Assembly (NCBI GenBank): GCA_022457155.1
Contig: JAJGOT010000117.1
Span: forward strand, 1,482,501-1,546,500
Length of the DNA: 64,000 nucleotides
Origin: Cladopsammia gracilis
Lineage: Eukaryota; Cnidaria; Anthozoa; Scleractinia; Dendrophylliidae
Reading direction: 5' to 3'
Positions within the stretch are counted from its first letter, which is position 1. Each line of letters begins with the position of its first letter. The notes beneath the pieces are model-generated. The model searched no databases. It was not told where the DNA came from and saw only the letters and a list, made by a program, of their open reading frames with translations. This document shows positions 11,140-22,600 of this stretch, one piece after another. The translations under genes and the position numbers were made by a program.

Positions 11140-11910
11140 ACGAAAGGTCGCTTACCATTTAAATGGCATTTCCGGTTATAATTTTAAGACAAATGGTACT
11201 GGACTTTCCTTACGGAAGGAAACGGAACAGGAATGACCTGTACTATTTGTATTTTACCGAATGCCGAGAGGCACTGGGAGTGAAAAATAAAAAGACGGCG
11301 GGAAAAATTATCAGGCAAATATTTTTATAAGCTTACCCTAAAACGCGATTGTATGCTTCCAAGCCCTGCTACAAGTCTCCAATTTTACCAGACCAATCAT
11401 TTATTTATTTACTTATTTACTCAAGTTAACGCTAGAATTCCAGCTCTGATTCTTTGCTACGTACGACTACTTCAATTATGCGAATTCGCGCTATCCCATG
11501 ACAAGCATGCAGCAAGCACGATTCGTAAAAGTAAAACAACTACCCGCAGTCAAAAATGTCCATCCACCTGTAATTTCGCAGTCACGCTGTAGGAAATCTG
11601 TCCGATATAGCTGATGAAAAGTGGCAATTTTCACACGAACAAAATCGGAGTAAATTTCCTTCTTCAAACTGATCCGCCAACTTCGAGCTTCCTTATTTTC
11701 CGAAGAAGCTGGATACTAGTGATGCGAACAAATGGTACAGAAAAAATTCCGGTCGTTCCCGGTAAAAGCGAGAAAAAAGAAATACCTTGAAAGGTATTAC
11801 CTTTTTCCCCGGAAAATTTGCGTTGGAATGAACCGTTCCATTTGTTTTTTTTTTTTTTTCACCAGAATAATCGGTTTTTCCATACAAATGGTAAACGCTC
11901 CTACAATGTG
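11140..11910. repeat. Imperfect inverted-repeat region
   Basis: AAATGGTAC and TTCCGG phrases occur in both orientations around 11150-11240 and 11725-11895, for example AAATGGTACAGAAAAAATTCCGG against a degenerate inverse near 11815-11845. This suggests one or more decayed inverted-repeat elements. Boundaries are unclear and no gene is supported. Confidence 0.35.
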
Positions 11911-12454
11911 AGTGGAGCTGTCAAGCAATTTTTGACATCTCAGCGATAATTTTGAACCCCCTGGTCAGAACGAATTCGTTGTATGATGGAAAGCCGACAG
12001 TCGTTTTTGCGTTTCGCGCCTTTGCGAGCGAACAGCGAAGAAAAACGACTCAGTTTTGCATTCTAAGTCACAGAAACAGACACTCGATTTGTCCCCAGTT
12101 CATCTCGATTGATAATGTCGTACGTAGTAGAAGGGTATGGATGGAGTCAGTGCATTCTTGGTAATTCCTCAGCTGTTCGTCAGTTAAAATTGCAGAATTG
12201 AGTAACATTACGCGGTCATATTGGCCAATTCTTAGCATGATTAATGTAAACCTGATACAGACCCTTTATGGGGGTGAGGATCATATTTTACTACTGATTT
12301 AGCAGTGTGCACTGTTACACCGAGCACAGCATGCAATAGGCTATCCCTCCCACAGGTGAAACACAACTAACCGGATGTCAAAATTTGTAGAGTGGCACCG
12401 CTTAGAGTGCTGAAATCTAAATTTCCAACGTTAGAATTAACTCGGTACCTTTTA

Positions 12455-12640
12455 ATTTATAGGGTATTTAGTCGAAAAATATGACACAATATGACATGTG
12501 TTGTTTTAGAATTGGTACCTCTTTGGGTACCTTTTTGGGTACGCCCATCAAACGAGATTCTGGTACTTTTTAGGGTGTTTTCGAACATTCCCGACTAGCG
12601 CCCCCGTCAATTTTTATATGGGAGTCCCCCCCACCCCCCC
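12455..12640. repeat. Partial copy of the GGTACC/poly-C repeat family
   Basis: Contains TAGTCGAAAAATATGACA, repeated GGTACCTCTTTGGGTACC phrases, AACGAGATTCTGGTAC, and ends with CCCGTCAATTTTTATATGGG then poly-C. The same ordered blocks occur inverted at 17860-18200 and at 26050-26330. Confidence 0.6.
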
Positions 12641-13183
12641 TGGGGAGGCCTTTAACTTTGTTGCTGCCAAAGTGAGCGTCGAGTAAACATAGCTCCCCTA
12701 GGATGAATTTAGGATGAATTAAGTCAGTCCGTGCTCGACTCGCTTCGCTCGCCAATTTTCTTTCAACTCGATACCTCCCAAAACGGAGCCTGTGCGCAGC
12801 CTAAAAACTGCAGAACACAAGCAACTAGAAGAATTCGCATTAGTGTGGTGGTCATATTTTCCGGGTTTACGGGTTGCGAGACTTACGATCAGGGCACACA
12901 ACGTTTTAGTTGATCGCTATAAACGACAACATAGTTTATATTCGGATGATTCCATATGAAGTGATTCAAAGATAGGCCGGAAATATAACAATTGTTCTTC
13001 AGTTCGGTGTCCTACGTGTTGTACCAGATTGTATTTTGATCGGCTATAGAGAATATCACTTCCCGCAACTTCTCCCTTATCATGACTTCGTGAAATGAAC
13101 TGGTGAATTTAGGAAGAATCAGTCAGATATCGAGATATCTTTATAAAAATTTGTTGAAGATGTAAAGAGAGACATTCAGTCTG

Positions 13184-13919
13184 AAAACCTTCCAATGATG
13201 TAAGAAGGTCTCAATGGGGTTAACCGTTAAACTCCATTTGAAAGCCACCAATACAGTTCAAATATTACTGTTTGTCAATCCGCCTCCCTCTCTCCCTCCC
13301 AAGTCCGCGCTGAACTGGCCGATTTTCTTTTAACCTAATTCTCCCCCAAAAAAGCCTCTGTCTTTTTTTTTTTTTTTTTTTGGGGGGGGGGGGGGGGGGG
13401 TGCAGATGTTTGGACGCAAATTTGGGGAGCGCCAATTTTTTTTTCTTATAGACACGTGGGGGGAGGGCCACAATTTTGGGACCGAACTTTTACCTGAAGG
13501 CAAGCTAACGGTATGCATGCATAATAATCAACACTATATATTGGTGGTGGGTAGGGGGAGTGACGACAAAGACAATTTGTGGGGAAATAAAAAGATAAAC
13601 AGACACTTCTGATCAAGATTGTAGGTTGCGAGTCCAAAGTGGCCTGGGCCAAATGCTTTTCTTTTCGGTTGTAGGACAGAATGTGTAGCAGTCGTAGCCG
13701 TACAAGCTACGAGACAAGGCACATAACATCATAACGCTCGGTCTTAACAAGAGATCGTTACACTTTCAAAGGTCTTCAAAATTACAAATCTTGGTTAACT
13801 TTGTTTTACGCCCAACGGTTAAATTTTTTCCAATTTTTTCGCCTGACGGCAAAATATTTGGGACGTTTTACGGCTAACGGTTAACCCATTGAGACCTTCG
13901 TACATCATTGGAAGGTTTT
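13184..13919. mobile_element. TIR element, 736 bp, with about 45 bp inverted ends
   Basis: The left end AAAACCTTCCAATGATGTAA (13184 on) and the right end ending TCATTGGAAGGTTTT (13919) are reverse complements over about 45 bp, continuing through AAGGTCTCAATGGG and GGTTAACCGTTA. The interior holds a poly-T/poly-G junction (13363-13400) but no transposase. Open frames across it are low-complexity artefacts. Confidence 0.65.
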
Positions 13920-15394
13920 AATTTTTGCGCCGTTCAAGTTTACAAGTTTATTTTAAAGTCCGCCAAAATATTTTTCGTAAAAATTCCGCATTCCGTTATC
14001 AAAATAATGATGATCATCACTTATTAATTACCAATTCTAAGCTGTGGCGATACATAGCTATTGTTTTTTAGAGATGACATCATTTACTGCATCCAGGAAG
14101 TAGGCTATTTAAGATGTTTCACGAGGGTTTGGCACATGTTTGGTCAAAACTCTGCTAAAATTGCTGACAAGTACCTTCGAATTTCAATCATGCAAAAGTG
14201 TTTGTTTCAACCGTAAAAAAAGATATGAAGTGAACTCTTAGAGAACGAATCACAGAAGTTTTTTGTCGATTTTTGAAAGACTTTCAGTGCACTAAAATAG
14301 TAACTGTTAAGAAAACTAAACCATTATATTTTAATTTCGTTTGTTACGAATATGTCTTTTGACCTTTGAAATACTATACAACAATCTGACGCAGATACTG
14401 ACGAAGTCAGTTATGCGCTATATTGTACCAGCGTCCATTGTTAAATCAACATCTATTTCTGGTATCCGGCTGAGTTGCGTAATCTTTTTCCCCCTATTAA
14501 TGAAAAATGTTTCCGTATATTGAGTAAACGTTAAGAGTGCTAGCTAAAATTAATAGCGTGTAGTTGACATATTGCAAACTTGATTAGTCGTAGAGCTATT
14601 GAAGGCCACAACACAGAAAACATTGCTCCATTCTTGTCGACTTATTTCCGACAGGTGAGATATTAATTTCTATGTATTAACTTAGATGTTTTCAGTCTGG
14701 GTTTTACAAGCGTAAGCGGAAATTTCCGTTTGCGGAAATTCACGTTTCCGTTAGGAAAACGCTATAAAAACGTAGACGTTAAACTAAGGCCTTATTTCAC
14801 CCTGTGGAAGCATAAGATTCGGCAACCAGTGAAAGCGAATACAGTCCATAACATTCGCTTATGCTTATGTGAGGCCTGTTTTCACTGGCCATAAGCGCTG
14901 TAGCCTGTTATGGATCCATTACTTACTGCTGCTTACTGTGGCTATTGATGTGTGGTTACCTTTAGCCATCAAATTACTAAAAACAGTTAAATTTTGAAAG
15001 AACCGTGTACGATCCGCCAATTTTTTCCAGTTGGTCTACGACAATGGCCGTGGACCGGCTGAATGCACTCCGCCAGTGGTCTAAAAATAATTCAATTTAG
15101 TTTATTTTTGTTTTCTCAGGAGAAAATAGGGGCATGTTGTAAAATGTAGACTGGACTGGATTTGTAATAGGGGGAAATAGCATATTCGCCGCGTAAATTA
15201 TTTTCTCTTCGATTCTGTGCCTCGGTAATTTTGGTCTGGCTGTCCGGCCTAAATATAACATTTCATAGATAATGAAGTTGACCGAACTAACGTAGGTTTT
15301 GTATGAAAAACAGTTTATGTTGTACTTATCACCCTACTGATAGATCTGACCAAAAATCAATCCAAGCAAACTGCAGTGCTGTGTTGAAAGAAGC

Positions 15395-15880
15395 GAAGGA
15401 AAAATCCCGGGCGGAGGGGGGGGGGGGGGGGGGGGGGGCGGGGGTGTACTCCCATATATGAGCTATATTGGTATGTGCCGCTGTGAAGGGTATGGTTTTC
15501 AGGCAGTTTAGTCTGGGATAGGGTGTAGTAATCAGATATTTTTGGTCTAGAATAGGGTATCATTTTCTACGAAACTGATCAGTTGCGTGAAGAATTTAGT
15601 CTAGACAAGGTTTTACTGGCAAATGGCATTTAAAAATCGGTACGGCGGGCAGTACTGCATTTTTACTGACCCCTAATAACTGTGTCAGTGAGCGAGTTTC
15701 TGGAAAATAGCGAGTCTGGAATAGGTCTAGGATAGGGTAGGGTTTTTCGGTGTTCAGTCTAGAGTAGGGTTGCAAAATACAGCTAAAATGGTGTAGTTTA
15801 GGTTAAGGGTCTCACAGTCCCAGCGGCACACCCCCACCCAAAAATTTGCAGAGTACCCCCCCCCCCCTCCCCCGGGGGGA
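15395..15880. repeat. Poly-G/poly-C bounded repeat with TAGGGT phrases
   Basis: A G run (15417-15440) opens and a C run (15857-15868) closes a region in which GTCTAGAATAGGGTA-like phrases recur about six times. It resembles the poly-C bounded family at 17860-18200 in layout but not in internal sequence. No gene is supported. Confidence 0.5.
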
Positions 15881-15999
15881 ACATATTGCGAGGATCATCG
15901 CTCTCTCCCTAGTCTCCCACGCAGCCGTTATTTGTCTCGTCAAGCAACGTTCCTCCCCACAAATAACTCAACCTAAATTTGAATGCAATTTTAAGATTA

Positions 16000-17040
16000 A
16001 AAAAAAGAAAGCAGCAGAAAGAAAATTGTTTTTGGAACACCAACAGACAGTTGATACCCACACAAGAGCACCCCAGGTTGCTAGTGGAATAACTTGGTGT
16101 CCGTCTATTAAATATATAAGGCGGGAGGACACGTGTTAAAGAAGACACAGCAAAAACAAAATGGTTTTTGGAACACCAACAGTAAGTTGACACCCACGCA
16201 ATAGCACCCCAGGTTGTTACGGTGGAATAACTTGGTGTCAGTCTCTTAAGGCGGGGAAACACGTGAATTTGAATGAAATTTTAATAGGTTTAAAGAAGGC
16301 ACAGCAGAAAGAAAATGTTTTTTTTGGAACATCAACAGACAGTTGATACCCACGCAAGAGTAGCCTGTGAACAGGCTTCTTTTTGGGCGCGGACTGGGGA
16401 AGAGGGAAGGGGCGACGAACGCCGTCCCTTCCCTCTTCCCCAGCCCGCGCTTCGCTCGCCGATTTTAACCTGATCCAATTCCCCAAAAAGAAGCCTGTTC
16501 ACAGGCTAAGGTTGCTAGTGGAATAACTTGGTGTCAGTCTATTAAGGCGGAAGTACACGTGAATTTGAATGAAATTTTAATAGGTCTAAAGAAGGGATAG
16601 AAGAAAGAAAATGATTTTTGCAACACTAACAGACAGTTGATATCCACATGCCACGCAAGAGCACCACGAGGTTGTTTATGGAATAACTTGGTGTCCGTCT
16701 ATTAAGGCGGGGGTACACGTGAATTTGAATGAAATTTTAATAGGTTTAAAAAAGGGATAGAAGAAAGAAAATGATTTTTGCAACACCAACAGACAGTTGA
16801 TATCCACATGCCACGCAAGAGCACCACGAGGTTGTTTATGGAATAACTTGGTGTTCGTCTACTAAGGCGGGGGTACACGTGAATTTGAATGAAATTTTAA
16901 TAGGTTTAAAGAAGGGATAGAAGAAAGAAAATGATTCTTGGAACACCAACAGACAGTTGATACCCACGCAAGTGCACCCCAGGTTGCTAGCAGAATAACT
17001 CGGTGTCCGTCTATTAATTATTAACTACAAATTCTAATTT
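16000..17040 (+). repeat. Tandem array of a ~160 bp repeat, about six units
   Basis: Each unit carries GGAACACCAACAGACAGTTG (or CAACACCAACAG), CCACGCAAGAGCACC, GGAATAACTTGGTGTC, AAGGCGG..ACACGTG and AATTTGAATGAAATTTTAAT in that order. Units start near 16030, 16160, 16320, 16610, 16770 and 16930. One unit is split by a MITE at 16363-16510. The frames called across it are repeat artefacts. Confidence 0.8.
16363..16510. mobile_element. MITE nested in the 160 bp array
   Basis: TAGCCTGTGAACAGGCTTCT at the left pairs with its reverse complement ending CAGGCTA at the right. The interior is itself partly palindromic (GGGAAGAGGGAAGGG against CCCTTCCCTCTTCCCC). Removing it restores an uninterrupted array unit. 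A related fragment lies at 47440-47460. Confidence 0.75.
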
Positions 17041-17424
17041 TAAAACTTTACTAAATCTTCAATATTTCTTATTTCTCTTAATTTTACAAATCCTTTGAGT
17101 AAAACTATTTCCTCCCAAAAAACACCCAAAAATTTTGGAAGCCTATAAATAGATTCATGAGATGAGCATAGAGTTTTTGGATTGCTTGAAACGTGAACGA
17201 GATATTTCCATTAAAGCCATGTCAAGTGGCGGGAAAATGGCGTTTATGTGAATCCCCGCCTTAATTATTAACTACAAATTTTAAACTCTTCACTAAGTCT
17301 TCAATATTTCTTATTTATCTAAATTTTACAAATCCTTACATCCCATAAAATAGATTCATGAGATGAGCATAGAGTTTTTGGATTGCTTGAAATGTGAACG
17401 AAATATTTCTATTGGAGCCATGTT
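17015..17424 (+). repeat. Two-copy direct repeat of about 160-200 bp
   Basis: TTAATTATTAACTACAAATT starts at about 17015 and again at 17263. Both copies run through TCTTCAATATTTCTTATTT and AGATTCATGAGATGAGCATA to GGATTGCTTGAAA. The first copy carries about 50 bp absent from the second. Confidence 0.7.
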
Positions 17425-17854
17425 CCGTTTTCCGTCCTTGTTATGACTCATGGCATAGCCGTCGGACCCCTGTTCGACCCAAAAATCGTTTTCAGGTGCC
17501 CATAACTGCCAAGACGTGTGCATGCACGACTTTAAGCGCCAGCTCCACACTGTACATGTGTAACTGTTGGCCGGGACTGCAAAACAGTCCGCAAACTTTA
17601 CGGTGTCTTCCGGCGATGGAAATCATTAAACATTTCTCCTTCTCCAAAGTCGCCAATATAAAAAAAAAAAGATGTATATTGCCGTTCTTTTTTCTCCCCC
17701 GCTACCATCCTTTCCCCTTTTTTCTTTCTTTTTCCGAGTGGTTTTCAGTCTAGTATAGTCCTTTCTTGTCTGGTCTATTCGCGCTCCATGCCTTCACGCG
17801 ACTCCCGCGCCCTCTGGGAAAGAAAACGACTGCCGTGCTCCGCAGCATATTCCC

Positions 17855-18200
17855 TACCCCCCCCCCCCCCTCCCGCGGGGGGACTCCCATATAAAAATGA
17901 CGGGGATGCTAGTCGGAAATTTTCGAAAAAAACCTTTAAAAGTACCAGAATCTCGTTTGATGGGTTTGGCTCAAAAGATGTTTTACCCCTAAGAGGTACC
18001 AATTCTAAAACAATACCCTAAAAGGTACGGCGATAATTGTAACGGTGGTCATTTTAGATTTTAGTACCCTAAGCGGTACCAATCTACAGATTTTGACTCC
18101 TAAAAGGTACGACGAGCACCAGGAGGGGTAATAAGCTCCTGCGAGCACCCCCGTCATTTCTATATGGGAGTCTCCCCCCCCCCCCCCCCCTCCTCCCCGA
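17855..18200. mobile_element. Poly-C bounded fold-back repeat with GGTACC motifs
   Basis: The left end GACTCCCATATAAAAATGAC matches inverted the right end GTCATTTCTATATGGGAGTC, each abutting a C/G homopolymer. Between them GGTACC or GGTACG recurs about every 40-60 bp. This is the most complete copy in the window; fragments lie at 12455-12640, 26040-26330, 35519-35674 with 36200-36290, and probably 25490-25560. Confidence 0.7.
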
Positions 18201-19113
18201 GATTTTCGGGTGAAAACGCTGCAATTTTAATTGACAACATCTCGCGAATGTTTTCATTGTATCAGTTACGCTTTCATATCAAACAATTTAAAATGTCCAC
18301 ACAACCAATCAGAATGTAAGTTTTATGATCAACATGTAATTTTCAATGAATCACTGCCTTGATGACGTACTCGGTTCTCAACTTTGTTTTGACACAAGCT
18401 GCAAACGCCTTTATCAACAACGTGCGAGAAATCATCGATTCTTATTCTTTCTGTGTAACACTGGAATATTCTTCCGAAATATTGTGGATGTCAAAGGTAG
18501 GACAACTGTGGTTTCTTTCGCATTGTTTATCTACGTGATGCACGCAAGCTGCTCGCATACGCAAAGACACTTGAAACGCGGGGACGCCATATGTTTGTCA
18601 GCCAATCATGCGCGCAATATGCAATGAGATGTGACGTTATTATTATTATTATGATCAGTATTGCGTGACAAATTTGAAAACCCCGGGAGACGACTTTCAA
18701 TGATGCCATCATATCACGGTCCATTGCATAACTACAATATACACGGTGTATATAAGTTCCCTTCAGAGGTCGCATTTCTATACTTGGTTGTTGCGCAAGC
18801 TTTTACCTGTTGGAAAATTAGATTCGAGGTTTTGTTGTGTGTGGCATTCGTTGTGTCCTTGACCTTCCGGTGTAAATATGTAACAACATTGTTGACAGTG
18901 CTCGCTTATCACATCACATTGTTGATAGACAAGTGAGTGATTTGTTGAAGTGGACCCTTCAAAACGTTGACCTCTATAAAGTAAGCCAAATTGGCAGTTT
19001 TACTCTTCGGGTATACAAAGTGTCAGCATTATCTGTCTTTTATTCCTCAGGTTCACGACTCGATCTGACTTTCTCCGACGCCGAACAAGTAAAATCTTTC
19101 CCAGGAACATAAC
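18201..19113 (+). other. Upstream flank of the METTL7-like gene
   Basis: No separate gene is supported. TATAAA at 18975-18980 lies about 135 bp before the METTL7-like ATG and is a plausible TATA box. TTCCTCAG at about 19044-19051 could be the acceptor of a short 5' untranslated exon. Both are guesses from position. Confidence 0.3.
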
Positions 19114-19621
19114 ATGATGGCCCTGATACTCGGAATATGCGCGATTGTATTCGTGGTGTTGTTGATAGCTGCAGCCTTAAACGAAAAAGTCCGTGATGCT
19201 GTGATTTCGTCGAGGACTTACAAGAAGGCTTTTGCAGTGCACATGAACATATTCAGTCGAATCCACAACAAGGCTGTTCAAAAACGCAAGGAAGAAATGT
19301 TTACGCACATGAAAATGGCATTGAAAGACGTCCGCGGCGATATACTAGAGATCGGAGCAGGGACCGGGGCGAACTTTGAATTTCTACCTCCCGGTTGCTC
19401 CGTTGTCGCTCTCGAACCGAACCCGCACATGGAACCATACCTTGTGGAAAACGCGAAAAGCGTTTCCTAGTATCCAGCTTAAGGAAATCGTACCAGGCTT
19501 CGCGGAAAACATGGAGGGGATCGCAGATGATTCGATGGAAGCAGTGGTGTGTACTCTCACATTGTGTTCTGTGACTGATATGGAAGCAACCCTGTCAGAA
19601 ATTAAGAGAGTTCTCAAACCG
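19114..19621 (+). CDS. METTL7-like exon 1 (contains the frameshift)
   Basis: Encodes the membrane anchor and the SAM-binding half of the Rossmann fold. Two tandem ATGs (19114, 19117) are possible starts. The exon ends at AAACCG before GTACGTAAG. Its 508 bp is one base more than 169 codons, which agrees with a single-base insertion. Confidence 0.85.
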
Positions 19622-22600
19622 GTACGTAAGGCGCCTGCTTATTGTGTGAAATGCTCCCGAAACACGTGTAATTGATGTCGGTAATTGTTTTTATTGATTA
19701 TGTTACTGCGGTAAAAGCGCGTTCGAGGGTTATTAACGAAGATAATTGCAGGGATTTTTTCATAATAAAATACCGCCCACACATCGGTTATCAAATCGTT
19801 GTTTCGATCTTTAGTTTAGATCTCCAGACCGGACATTATCGTTCTTTAGTTTCTTCTCTTGTACATCAATTGATAACGTGTTGCGCGCGCCCCATATTAT
19901 AAACCAATGGTCATAAATGTCGGCTTAAACTCAATAAACACTAAACACCCCCCTTTTTTTCATGGAAGATCTTGGATCATTTTCAAATAAAGGCTATCTA
20001 AGAGCTCGAAGGTTTTCTTGATCTTGGCTCAAAAAGGGGGAATGTGAAAAATTAACAGCAGCCTCCACAAAACTGAAAACAATGCCAAATTTAGACATCT
20101 GAACTTGTTATGGGTGTCGTTTCAGTCGCTACGCATTCTACGGCAGGTTCGCTGATCAATTATAATTACATGTATTGCTTAAAGAAATTATTCCTTTCCT
20201 GCTTAGGCGGGGCGGAAATACATTATACCTATGGCAAATAACTTGTATTTGGCTGTTTTCGGTGGAGCATAACTGCCTAAGCCGATATTTATAAATTTAT
20301 TTAGAAACAATGCATATTTTGTTTAAATATTTTCTTTAGAAACTAAATAAGGTTTGTGCGTATTCCTTTCTTTCGGGGCTGCCGACCTTTTAGGACAGTA
20401 GGTCAACGAGAACAGACAAAAATATTAACGTCAAAGTAAACAGCAAAGGAAAAATACGGGAAACCTTGATAGACATGGAAACAGAATTGAAAAGACACTA
20501 ACATAATTAAGTGGCAGTATGTTTCACGGGACCCAATTTCGTACGCATCTTTTCAGGCAGCACCTTCAGCACCTTTTAGTTGAACTAAAAACTGGTCACG
20601 TGTCAAGTTGATGCTCGGACGGTGTTTTCTTTTCAACTTCCCCAATTTTGAAAAGGAATGATACTCTTTTAGCATCGTTTATATTAACAGCTTGTTAATC
20701 TGCTATACCATGTTAACCATCCAAAAAATTTTCTTGTCCAATATCTACACACCGATAACAAGGCTTACGTCATAATATCATTTCCGTTTGTTTACGCTCT
20801 TTTTTTCCAAATATAAGTGAATAAAAGGGCGATGAAATAGCAATAATCGAACAAATAACACATTTGAGCAAACAACATTCTTGTATACTTAGATCACCGC
20901 CTATTTACTCGATTTTTCACTTTTTTTTAATAGAGACTTTACAACAACAGACTTTATTCAAACTCACTGAATGTATACGTTTATTTTCTAGGGAGGCTAC
21001 TTTTATTTCTTGGAGCATGTAGCAGGTGTGTATTTTAATGTATTATTTGTCTTTTGTATACAGAATCTCGCTCTGTTTTATTTTGAGTAATTGCCACCTT
21101 GAATGGACTTTAACGCGCGCGAAGTGTGGGAGCAGAACTTTCCTTTGACAGGCCATCTGTTTGGGGGGGGGGGGGGTATCGGGTTGAAAGAAAATTGACA
21201 AACGATTTAAGAGAGCCGAGCGAGGTAACCAGTCCTCCCTAGTTGCCGATTTTTATTTTCAACTGGCTAAACTTTCATGTAGTGCTTTTACATTTCTTTT
21301 GAATACTGACAATTTAGGTATTTATTGACAACCACCCCCCCCCCCCCCCCCCCTTTACTTCACGCGGAAAGCAGAGGAGATAGGAGACTAGCGCGAAGGC
21401 TACTGTTGTGCTGTGTGTTTTACGGAAGTACACGCAGTAGTGCTGCCATAAATAGTAACTGACTCAACTACATGTACTTCATTTTTTTACGACATTTGTT
21501 CCTGTAAGCTGAATTGAGGTCAAACACTTGCAGTTTCGATATAACTGACTTATTTCCCCCTTTTTCCAAGAAAGATTATGTTTATATGCTGAGAGTGCTA
21601 CGTGCTAACTATAAAGTGCTTGTGTGTAAAAAACGCATGTGGCGTAAAGAAAACATATCTCACGCAGTAAATTCCCGGATTCAATGTCAGAACAACTTTA
21701 ATCTCAGGAGCCCATATAGGTTACAATTGAATGGTATCATACGCGTCCATACGAAATTTTATCTGGGCCGAAACGAGGAACGTTGCGTAACGACCCCAAA
21801 AACGGCTGTGTATGAAACTACCATCATGAATTAATCTGGACGGACGTGACGAGTCTTTCCTTTATATTGTTCCAAGTTTTCTTCTTATTATTAAAGAAGA
21901 CATAATCCGCCCTCAGTATCAAAACATGACTCTTTCAAGAGTCTTGGTATGTTCTCATCTAAAAAGCCGGAAGTACAAAGTGCTTATCTTTCTCTTACAA
22001 AAAGTGCAAATTCTTTACAAAGCAAATATCAATTATCCCAAGTCAAACTATATGTGATCCGTCTTTACATTTTTAAGCCGGTAGAGAATTTTCTTGAGCT
22101 AGATTAAAAGAACTTCAAATTACGTCAAACTCAGTTTTTGCCAGAACATCGGACGTGTGACGTGTGACGACGTGAGGACGTGAGGACGTGAACCAGGCTT
22201 TGCTCTATTATTTTGATTTTCAGCCAATATCTAGTCGCTTTACTTACTAGTTTTCACTCTTAAGAGCCGGATAAAGTAGATAAAATTACAAAGTTGAAAT
22301 TAAAGTATTTTCAGATAAAGTCCTCATGTGTTGACTGAATAGCCACGGCCGTTTCGCGATACAGTCAACTCCCGTCATAGCGGACACCCTCGGGACCGCG
22401 ATTTGGTGTCCGTAATAGCGAGAGTCCGTAATAGCGGGATGCGAGAAATTTTTTATTTTAAACCATATTTACAGTAGGGGGTCACTTGTGTGTTCATTTT
22501 CATTAACTCTAGTATCTTTTTCAGACCCGTTGTCGCACGTAAAGAGCGTCGGAACTTTATTTACAAACAGAACAGAAGTTACGTACCCTTTTTGTACAGT

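Noticed and set aside
21514..21834. 106-residue protein in METTL7 intron 2
   Set aside because: No domain, no splice or promoter support, and composition like its non-coding surroundings.
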